Source of the DNA: Telopea speciosissima
Lineage: Eukaryota; Streptophyta; Magnoliopsida; Proteales; Proteaceae
DNA: 64,000 nucleotides
Reading direction: 5' to 3'
Assembly (NCBI RefSeq): GCF_018873765.1
Contig: NC_057918.1
Location: 12,036,862 to 12,100,861, forward strand
Shown piece after piece: positions 12,361 through 23,200 of this stretch (position 1 is the first letter of the stretch; the number at the start of each line of letters is the position of its first letter). The translations under genes and the position numbers were made by a program. The notes beneath the pieces were generated by a model, which was given only the letters and a program-made list of their open reading frames with translations, was not told where the DNA came from and searched no databases.

Positions 12361-13450
12361 TCAACAACTCAGCCTTATCCCAACTAAATGGGGTCGGCTA
12401 CATAGATCCTAGCAAAGACAAAATAATAAAGATCAAAGAAATAAAAAGAAACACAACAACAACAACAACAAATCAGTTTTATACAAAGTAACTGAGGTCT
12501 GCTACGTGCATCGTTTCCCTTCAATCAACTCTATCCGACATCAAACTTGAAACCCTAAACTTAGCATATCTTTCCTCACTTCTCCTAGTGTCACTCCTTC
12601 GAATTGGAGCATCCGAAGGCCTTCGTTAAACATGGTCATGCTACCTCAAACGACTTTCTCGTAGCTTATCTTGAATCGGGGTTACTCCCAAACCAACTCT
12701 AATATTATCATTCATTATTCTTTCCTTCCTGATTTTGCCACTCATCCATCTCAACATCCTCATCTCCGCTACATTTAGCTTATCTATATTACACTTTTTG
12801 ACAGCTCAACACTTTGCGCCTTACATCATAGCTGGTCTTAAGACTGTTCTATAAATTTTTTCTTTCAGCTTTAAAGGAATCCGTCGATCACATAACACTC
12901 CAGATGCACCTCTCCAGTTTATCCAACCTACTCTAATCCTTTGAGAGACATTATCTTCTATATCACATGTCTTACTGATGATTGATCTTAGATACAAAAA
13001 ATGGTCACTTTGCGGAATCTCTATCTCATCAACATTTACCCCCTCATTATCCGTCCGGAGTTGCTAAAGTTACAAACTATATACTCCGTCTTCGTTCTAC
13101 TTATCTTAGAACCTTTTGATTCCAAGATTTATCTCCATAACTCTAGTTTGATATTAATTTCAGCTTTTGTCTCAGCCACCAAAATAGTGTCATTAACAAA
13201 AAAGATGCACCAAGGGACTTCACCTTGGATGCCTTAGGTTAATACATCCATGATAAAGTACAAACAAATAAGGGCTTAAAGCTTATCCTTGATGTAACCC
13301 AACTATAATTGGAATCCACTATCATGGCCATGACCCTCCTTATAGTTCTTACACTAGTCACCATACCTTCATATATATCTTTAATTTTGTTCACATATTT
13401 ATTTGAAACATTTCTCATTCTTAGCACATGTTAGATTAAATGCCTAGAAA
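12361..13450 (-). mobile_element. RTE-type LINE 3' fragment, antisense
   Basis: Read on the minus strand it ends in the plant RTE signature: GCCGACCCCATTTAGTTGGG followed by ATAAGGCTGAGTTGTTG, with a (TTG)n tract near 12453-12471. Decayed reverse-transcriptase pieces are visible on the minus strand, e.g. KIKDIYEGMVTSVR from about 13395 down, matching [12 protein letters not shown] in the sense-strand LINE at 17.7 kb. Stops and frameshifts show it is dead; the 5' part is missing. Confidence 0.75.
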
Positions 13451-13688
13451 CTGTCTTAAGTTTTCTTTAAGTCAATAAAGATCATTTAGAGATTTTTTTT
13501 GCTTTTTTTAAATCTTTTTATAAGTCTCCTAAGTAGGTGGATAGCTTCTATTTGTGGATCTTCATGACATAAAATCAAATTGATTATTTGAAATAACGTT
13601 TTTTTTTTCTAGTGTGTTTCATTCAATCTCCCATAATTTGGGATCGGGCTCCTCTACGAATTGGAGTTGACGGTTGTGCGACAATCAT

Positions 13689-13857
13689 ACTGTGCAACTC
13701 CCAAGTTGCCACCTCAGCACATATGCCCATCCAATGGTTGGGCACGAGCTCCTTTCAAATTTGAATTTGAGCAGCATTTTTGAGGAGCTCGATGCCCAAC
13801 CATTGGATGGGCATCTGTGCTGACTGCTGAGTTGGCGACTTAGGAGTTGTGTGCAAC
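13689..13857. repeat. Foldback hairpin, probable MITE
   Basis: Two arms of about 78 bp, TGTGCAACTCC..GAGCTCCT and AGGAGCTC..GGAGTTGTGTGCA, are near-perfect inverse complements and share GCCCATCCAATGGTTGGGCA / TGCCCAACCATTGGATGGGC. The loop is only about 15 bp. It lies about 415 bp upstream of the AAR3 start codon. A CCCATAATTTG-type sequence on each side (about 13631 and 13897) may belong to a larger host element. Confidence 0.7.
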
Positions 13858-13929
13858 ACGGTGGCCTTTGAACCCCAAGCCACAAAGGATCCAAATCCCA
13901 TAATTTGAGGCCTTGTCGTCATATCACAA

Positions 13930-14018
13930 TATCAATACCAACCAATGCGGTCAAATATCGATATTGGATACCAACAACACCGATACATATCGGGCAGATA
14001 CGATACCGATACCTTGAA
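13930..14018. mobile_element. CGATAC-repeat transposon end fragment
   Basis: Contains several CGATAC/TATCG units and ends in CGATACCTTGAACCGTG, resembling the edge of the element at 1190-1975. It sits 250 bp upstream of the AAR3 start codon, so it is close to or within its promoter. Confidence 0.5.
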
Positions 14019-14270
14019 CCGTGATTTCAATCTATTTGAAAAAAATGATATTCGTTACACGACCGCGTTGGTTGTTCCAAGTTACAACACGTTGGGATCC
14101 TTTTCAGTTTTGGAATTAAACTCAGTTCGTCAGAATAAGGCAATAAGCCAAGGGGACGAGATATTTTCCTTTTCATTTCGGCCTTAGGGTTCCACCTATG
14201 AAAATCGAGAATAACATTCACTTGAATTATCGAAATCATAGGTCGCTACAGCTGGGATTTTCATTGCTGG

Positions 14271-17200
14271 ATGGATTCTTCTAACTTGAACCAGTTCGAT
14301 ATCTTTGATATTTACCAGAAGTACTGCGGTAATCCGACTTCCAAATCTTGTTCCTGGTTTGCTGATTCTTTCGTTCTCTTTGAGTTCTTACGAATCTTGT
14401 GCCTCTTTATCGATCGATGCTGTCTTCTTTATGGTCAAGGAAGTTTAACTATGTTGTCTATGTTTTTGAGGTTGATATGAACAGGAATGCCATTTGTTGT
14501 TGGAGAAATTTAGTGTAAAAAATCTGCAACCTTTAGCACACATTATTTTTTTATATTTTGTTATTCTTCTTGGCTTGCAAAGCTGTATTGATGGCTCTTG
14601 TATTGGTTTTGTTTCGTAGTTCCATTTTAGATTCTCAACGAAATGGCACAAGGCTGCGTACATTTGCCCCTCCCAGACCCTGCAGTAGCGGGAGCTTCAT
14701 GCACTGCAAGGCTCTTTTAATGAAATGTCACAATGGCACTTTTGTTTTGTTTTTTCCCCCCTTTAATATCTGTTTAATAAGTAGTCTGAAAGATTTAGTT
14801 GTCAAGTGTAGCTCATAATTCTGATTTGATAGAATAGTTAAAGCTTTGTTGGTGCATTTGGTAAGTTCAACTAATAAGGTGGAAGTTTTGAGTTCACTCT
14901 CTGTATCTGGGCATCTGCTACATTTCATTTTCTCGGGCGCCATCTTGAGTTTATGTTTTATTGTCATCTTTTTACGGGTTCTGTTGAAGTTGTTCATACA
15001 TGCTTTTTTGGTGGGGGTGCAAGTTTTACATTTATTTTTTATAGGTTACATTTAAAGGACTTCATGGGAGTTCCTATCATATTTCAAGAACATGATTGTA
15101 TTTCTCTTTACTGTACTCTTGTCAGTTGTAATTAAAGTAAGTTTTCTGGTTTTCTGATGTAGATATTACATCACGAAATAAACATGCCAGCTCAAGGGAG
15201 GCACTAGCTCAGCTCTTGAAATTGGTGGAGTCTGGGGTGCAGAAAAGGTATATTTTTTTTGAGCAAGTTTTGTATAATTTGTTAACATCTCTTAAGCTTT
15301 AGCATTTTTTGAACAATTAATAAAATCATATTATGAATTTTATGCAGAAATTGTTTGAATCTTGTTTCATGCTTAACACATTCTAGATCAACACAAAATT
15401 GGATTGGTCAATTTACAGCTTCATCCATTTCTGGTTCCATTTACAGAAGTTACAGAACAAAAGCAAAAATGTGTTTGTTTATGTCTTTTTATTCCCCCCT
15501 CCCTTTTTTTTTAATCTTTCTTTCAATCCTTTCTTGCTGATTGTGGGAGGCATAACCTCTTAAAGGTTCCATCGATGCTGATCCGGGGTTCCAAAACCCT
15601 ATTCGGATCACTTATGGGCCCACCCAATCAAAGAAACTCAAATAGTAATGATAATGGCAACATTGTAATAATTAGAAGTCAAGGCTATAAAAGGGAAGCA
15701 AATAAGTGGAATAGAATGTATGAGTGAGGAGGGTAATCTTGGAAGGGAAAACAAAATAAGGATAGAAGGGACTTAGGGGTAAAAAGGGGTTAATACTAAA
15801 GGAAAGAAGGAATCATGGAGGGAAGGATGGGTTGTCTTCTTCCTTGCGCACGGAACCCATGGCGAAAAACCAGCATACGATGGGGTGTCCAATCCCTACC
15901 AAATAGGCTTGTATTGACTAGAAATTCGAGGGATGGATCAATACCTCAATGCTATATTGATCATAGTTGTCACGGCGATCCAAGTCAGTGGAGGGGTGTT
16001 TGATCGATATATCGACACGTCGCCCGCCATGGCGATCATGTCGACCATGGCAGAATTGTAATTAAAACCAAAGTTGAATGGTAAAGTTGAATGGCAAACT
16101 AGTAGATAAATAAAGATTTATAAGAACAATAACAGAATTGTAATTAAATCCAAAGTTGAATGGCAGACTAGTAGTTCAATCAAGATTTATAAGAACAATG
16201 GCAGAATTGTAATTAATCTGAAGTTGTGAAGGAGTGGCAGAACTGTAATTTAATGCAGTTAAAGAGAAAATTGAATGGGCTTAAACAGAATAGCAATAGA
16301 GAATATAGGGGGTTTTATATAAATAATATAAGTTGTCCTTGCAATTTTAAAGACTAAATGTCTTCTTCAACATTGCAATAACACGATAGAAAGAGAGGCA
16401 GAGAGGCGGTGAACTGGAGTAGTTCCAGCAGAGGAAACTCCTTCTTATGAAGACGATTCTCACTGTAATTTCGGGAACAAAATCGTAGCACCAAGGTCTG
16501 CCAGTCCCAACAAAAAAATAGCCCCAAAATTCTGCTGGCAACCGAATGGTGAGATCTGAAATCAAATTTGGCGGATGTCTTAGTTGCAGGTTACTTCGAA
16601 AAATTGAATCTCACAGAAAGAGAGACTTCTGGATATGAAACTTCCAGGTATGGATCGCCCAAGAGAAAAGAACTTATGGATCAAATCTCAGAACCAGTCG
16701 ATGTTTGTGTAAGGATCCTATGATGGCTTTCCAGAATCTGGTAGTACCGCTCAGAAAGAAAAAACTCAGAAACCAAGGCTAAAATAGGAGATTTAGGGAA
16801 ACAGGGAGTGGGTCTAAGGTTGGGGAAGAAACAAAAAATTAAAGAAGAATAGGGAAAGAGAGACAGCACGCCATGGCGTAGGTCGATATGCACATTTCTC
16901 TAGCGCCAGGACGCCATGGTGACGCCATGACAACTATGATATTGATTCCAACCCATAAAACCTTGAACTAGCAGTTGGAGAGTTGTTAAAGAAGCCTTAA
17001 GAAAGATGAAAGTAGGCAAAACATCAGGCCTGGATGAGATCCCAATTGAAGTATGGAAGGCCCTAGGAGTTTGTGGGGTATAGTTGCCATGGCGACGCCA
17101 TGACAACTATGATATTGATTCCAACCCACAAAACCTTGAACCAGCAGTTGGAGATTTGTTAAAGAAGCCTTAAGAAAGATGAAAGTAGGCAAAACACCAG

Positions 17201-20200
17201 GCCCGGATGAGATCCCAATTAAAGTATGGAAGACCCTAGGAGTTTGTGGGGTATATTGGTTAACCAAGTTATTTAACAAGATTATGATCGTAAGGAAAAT
17301 GTAGATGATTGGAGGTGAAGCATTGTAGTTCCGGTCTACGAAAATAAGGGTGATGTCCAAAGCTGCAATAACTATAGAAGCATAAAACTAATGAGTCATA
17401 CTATGAAACTTTGAGAGAAGGTTATTGAAGCCCGTCTGAGAAGAGAGACTTATATTTTGAATAATCAATTTGGTTTTATGCTAGGTAGATCCATGACAGA
17501 AGCTATCTACCTACTGAGGAGGCTCATGGAAAGATGTAGAGCTAGCAAGAAGGAGCTCCATATGGTCTTTATTGACCTGGAGAAAGCCTATGACAGAGTC
17601 CCTAGAGATTTAATTTGGCATGCTCTTGCGAAAAGAAGGGTGTTGAGTAAGTATATAGAGATAATTAAAGATATGTATGATGGTGTGATGACTAGTGTGA
17701 GATTTGTGGGAGGCCAGGTCAAGGAATTCTCAATTATGGTTGGGTTACATCAAGGTTCAGCCCTAAGCCCTTGTTCGTTTGCGCGTATCATGGATGAATT
17801 AACCAAGAACATCTAAGACAAGGTACTGTTGTGTATGCTCTTCGCTGATGATATTGTTTTGGCGGATGAGACAAAAATAGAGATTAACGCTAAGTTAGAG
17901 ATGTAGAGATCTACCTTGGAAGCAAGAGGCTTTAAGATTAGTAGATCAAAGACAGAGTATATGAGATGCAACTTTAGTCACACTAGGATGGATGATGACA
18001 TGGTGGAAATTGAGGAGAGAGATACCGCCAAGTGACTATTTTAGATATTTGGGGTCTATCATACACAAAGAAGGTGACATAGATGATGATGTTTCACAAA
18101 GAATTAAGGTGGGATGGATGAAGTGGAGAGGTGCGACTAGAGTACTGTGTGACCGACACATTCCTGTAAAGCTTAAAGGAAAGTTCTACAAGACTGTTGT
18201 CCGACCTGCTATGATGTATGGGGCGGAATGTTGGGCAGTTAAGAAGTGCCATATAGCGAAGCTATGTGTTATAGAGATGAGGATGTTAAGATAGATGTGC
18301 GGCAAAACTAGAAAGGATAAAGTGAGGAACGATCGTATTAGAGGTGATGTGGGAGTTGCCCCAATCAGCGACAAACTCCGATAATGTCGTTAGAGGTGGT
18401 TTGGCCATGTGCAAAGGAGGCTTGGGGATGCCCCAGTAAGGAGGAGTGATCTTGTGCCGATTGAAGGAGCTAAAAGAGGTAGGGCAGAACCAAAATGGCC
18501 ATAGGTGAGGTTGTGAAGAATGACATGCATAGTCTGGGTCTTGTGCCAAGTATGACCTTAGATAGAGCCTATTGGAGGGCAAGGATCCACGTTATCGACA
18601 CCATGTAACTGAGATTTTCCTGATTTCCTGGGCTATCCTCTTTCCTCTTACTTTCATTTTTCATTTTCAATCACTCCCTTTTCTTATCCCATTTCTTCAT
18701 GTTTACTCTTCATCCCTCTTACTTTCCTTTCCTTTGTTTTTTTTTTTCTTGTGTGTGTGTGTGTGTGTGTGAAAGGGTCCGAGTAGCCGACCCCAATTAG
18801 TTGGGATAAGACTGAGTTGTCGTTGTTGTTGTTGTATTCTGGTGGACTAATGGGTACCAGATCTGATAGTTGATGTAGTTCTCACATTCCACGAGGGGAC
18901 TGCTCATGGCATTCCACAGGAGGGATTGCCCTTAGGGTAAGTAGCAACTTACTAAATCTGAAATAAAGAGGATTGGGGAGAAGGGAGGGTCCAATGGAAT
19001 AAGAGGGGAGAGAGAGATTGCACATGGAAGGAAAGGGGGGGGGGGAAGAAGCTTGCACACACAGCCACCAGGCTTTCACAAGTAAACTTATCAATTCTAT
19101 TCAATCTAATTATTTCGGTTACAACCAAGTATTTAAAGAAAATAATAAAGACTCCTAAATTGATTCTAAAGCTAAAACACAACTTGATTCGAACATGGAC
19201 TTTAAAGTTAAAATAAAATCCTTAATCAAACTCTACCACTAATTAGCCTATTAAACCTAAAATAGAAGATTACAAGATAAATCCAAATATTAACTCTAAT
19301 TAAATACTAATCTAAAATACCCTACTGAACCCAAAAACCCAATTGGACTGGGTTCATCTCCGTCTGGATTCCCAAACGGGTTCGAGCCAACCCATGGAAG
19401 CGCTCCTGCATCATCCATTTTGTCACATCTGCCTAAGGCTGTTTAATTTTTTGTGAGTTGTTAGATTCTGGGATAATATTTGTTCATTAGATGTAGAATA
19501 TGACTCATTCAAAAGCCTGGAGCATATTGGAGAGTGAGCTACTTTCAAAATGGTAGCATCACTGTTAGTGTTCGCTTTATTGCTTGATGGCCACCTTGAT
19601 CACCTCCCTTTGGATCTTTGCTTCATCTACATGTATCAGCTATGTATTTTCTGATTATCTATCTTGACCTGTATTTACATATCTAAGAATTAGAAGGTTG
19701 CATTTGGGCAACTAGTTATATTTTTTGCCCACTGGAGTGAGGTATTCTCTTGGGAGGCTAGGTGAATGGTTTATCTAATCAGATTTAACCTCCACAGCCA
19801 ACCGTCTTTCCAACTCATCAATTCAATAACCTAGCAGAATTGCTTTCCGCTATCTGGTCATTATCCAATCTGGGATGAAGAGCCAACAACTCTGCTCTAA
19901 AGGAGTTTCTTTCTGAAAACCGACTAAAACTCTGATTATCCAACCACTTGTTAATATTGTTATGCAATTCTGATCTCTTTAAGATTATGCAAAATTTGAA
20001 AGGGGTTGTCTTCATCCAGGTTCAGTATATTTACTTTTGTCTGAAGCTGAGGATCCTCCTACTTCGCAGTTTTCTTTTGCAACCATAACATCTAATCCAC
20101 TTCACATGAACTCTGCATTGCCCAACCCATTAATCTAACTGAGCCATATATGCTAGTTGTTGGCTGTGGATGGAATTTACTACCCCTTCATTCATGCAAT

Positions 20201-23200
20201 TTCACCTGTTACAAAATTAGGCATTACCTGATTATGTTTGGTAGCATTTACTTCTATTCTTTGCCACATTGAATAAGTTCAGTTTTTCTAGTGGCAGGAA
20301 TCTGATTTTTGTTGACCTCTTCAAGCTCATGGCCCGGCTAAACCTCATGGTGAGGTTCATTCTTTTAAGTTATATGAACTCTTTAGTTGCAAATATTATA
20401 TTGTTGACTCATTAAGGAACTTACCCGCTTCTTTGATGCCCTTTATGCACTGTATTGCCCAATAAGTTGGGATAAAGCTTAGTTGAGTTGAGTAGTATTG
20501 CCCACTATGGTTAAATTTTGTCTATTAATCACCCAAAATATCATATCTTTGTTAACAAGTTTTCAATGCTGAAATTTCTTTGTAGGTAGATTCTTGTGAA
20601 TTCACTCGCTTCTATGATTTTGTGTTTTTTTTTTGTCGTCAGAATGGCCAGAAGAACATCAGTGAGTCATCTCCTGCATGATCTAACCAACATTTCTTTG
20701 TCATCATATCTAGGAAGAGTTGTTTCTTGCTGTTTTCTTATGTGACTTCTTTCATTTCTTCTAAACATTTTTCAGCTGTATGCAATGCCATAGCTGCTTG
20801 GAGGTTAGTTTTGGCTGGAAGATTTCGATTACTAAATCAATGGTGTGAATTTGTTGAGGTATAATTTTCCTCCCTACACAATTGCGCATTATAAACAATG
20901 GGTGTTGCAATCTAAGTAATTGTACATGCATTATGTATGTTACACTTGTTTCAGCCCTGTTCCTAAAATGGCTAGTCAGGATCTCCAGGTTCCTGATAAA
21001 TCTTATCTAGTTATGTATCATATTGCGTTTTGAGATTTGTTCAATGCAGCAACTCTGTACTTAATTATATATAGTATGTTCTAATATTTACATTGTTGAA
21101 AATTCTCTGATGAGCTTATTACCTGGGAGTTCATTGCCTGCTTCTTGTTCTCTCCCCTCCCCTCCTCCCCTGGTTGGGTGGGGAAATAAATGATATGCAT
21201 AAGTTGGAGCACAAAACTAATCTAGGTTCGACTTGGTGCCTGACCAATGCAAGAGCGATGTGCCCATGTTCCAATATGAGAAGCAAAAAATTCTGGGTTA
21301 GGGTGCAATTGTATGTTAGACTGTTACAGTGATCTGCTCCCGTAGGTGTCTATCAAAATGTGTAAATCAACAATCAAAGTTGGAAACACTCTTGTGGTTG
21401 AAATCTGAATCATCTGATGGTAGTTTTGGCAGGGAACCATGAAAGATTAGATTGGATTGATAGTCAGAGATTTTAATGGATTTCATATTGCAGTCTGGTC
21501 TGAACCTCTTTATCGCGGGCTCTCGTCAAGAAGTGGTTTTGCAGGAGGCTAGTGCTCTTGCTGTAGTATTATGACTTGCCTTCAATAGTTCGAAAATTCA
21601 CCGAAACCATGTGTTATTTTCCAGCTCATTTCGTTTTGATGTGTCAGTGGGCAATTGGTCATAGAAGGCTCCAAAACTATAGGGAAACCTTGTTTTAGGC
21701 TAAATAAACATATGTAAACCTTCAAAGTGCCAAAACACACACACACGCACACACACACACACAAACACACTCACAAAGTGGTGTTTTGGATTTGCACTCT
21801 TGGTTGGCGTAAATGTTGGACCCTGTTGTATACCTTATGTAATATTGCCCACTCTACACATTGTTTTAATACGATAAGACATACTTGGCCAGTTAAACAA
21901 GTAAATTATGCAACAATGGATGAAGGAACATAATATTGATTAATTATTTAAGAAATAGTTAAAGTAGAAACTACAAAGTACAATGACATAGACGCCCAAG
22001 TCTTCCGCATCCCAACAATACAATATTGTGACTGTCTAATGTAGTCCTAGAATAGGAAATAATCCTACTAGGAGCCAGGTAGAATCAAGCTCTGGTTAAG
22101 CCTGCTGTTTAGGGCTGATTAGGGGCTGTTTTAGGGCAAAATTAGGGTTTAGGATGGGAATTTGGGAATGAGGTTTATAGGGTTTTAATCTGCAGGTTTA
22201 GAGGGTCATTATGGTATAAAAATATCTGAATTTGGATCAGTTTTAATTTCCTGCAGAAATTAGGGTTAGGGTTTCGGGTTTTGTAATCAAGAAAAACAAC
22301 TAGAACTAGGGTTAACAGTAGGATTCAGGGGCTGGGGTTTAGGTCGAGTGTTAGGGGGACTTGGGGGAAGGTTCGATCCAATTATGAAGGTAATCTGTCG
22401 GCTGAGACAGTCGAGACAGAATTTGGGCCAATTAGGGTTTTAATGGGGAAGAAGAATTTAGGGTTTGTGATGGATGGATGGGATCCAAAGCTGGATCGAG
22501 TGGAGGGGACATAGGAAGGGGGCTGTAGCCTGATTTTGATGGTAATCTAATGAGGGAACAGGTCTGGGCAGAGTTAAGACTGGCTAGGGTTTATGGAATG
22601 CAAATAGAAATAAAAAGAGGTTCGAATGGGGAAGGGGAAAGAAGGATAAAACAGAAATTAATAGGTAGACTTACAACAGATATCCACGACAGTAAATCTA
22701 GCATTGAAGGATAGAACCACCTTCACAAAGAGCCTCCCAGCCGTCACGGCGTAAGGAGTCGTAGGATTCCACCCACCCTTCCACCTTGATAAGCCCACAA
22801 GGATGCACACTCTCTTGGAGAGCAAGGAGCAGCAAGCGGCCACGAAGATCTCTTTTTTTAAATTCAAATCTGTTGTGGGGGAGCCTCCCACGATTCCTTT
22901 ATTTATAATTAAAGGCCTAAGCCAAATCCTCATACAATCTAATCTCCTCCTCACTTAAATCGTGGAAGGGATCTAATCAAAGTCAAATTACTAATTTAAA
23001 ATACTAAAATGTCCTAACTACCCCTACTAACTTAAAATAAAAGAATCCAACTTAAAAACAACTAATTAAAAGAAGATTCCATATTAGCCAATAGGATAAA
23101 AGAACCTATTAACCAATAGGAACACTTCACTTAAATTAGACCCATTGAACCACTTGGATGCAACCAAATCTAAACCGGTTCAATCTAAAAACATAAAAAT

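Larger units (their letters stand above)
15248..20297 (+). other. AAR3 intron 2, transposon-filled
   Basis: A 5.05-kb intron containing a hAT element (15962-16938), a decayed LINE (16939-18840) and an antisense LTR-like piece (about 18.86-19.4 kb). Around 15560-15680 is a GGTTCCAAAACCCTATTCGG segment that recurs in inverse orientation near 29800-29870 and is probably an LTR fragment. Confidence 0.8.

Noticed and set aside
17457..18294. Functional reverse transcriptase gene
   Set aside because: Stops at 17814, about 17904 and 18292 and a frame change show a dead LINE.
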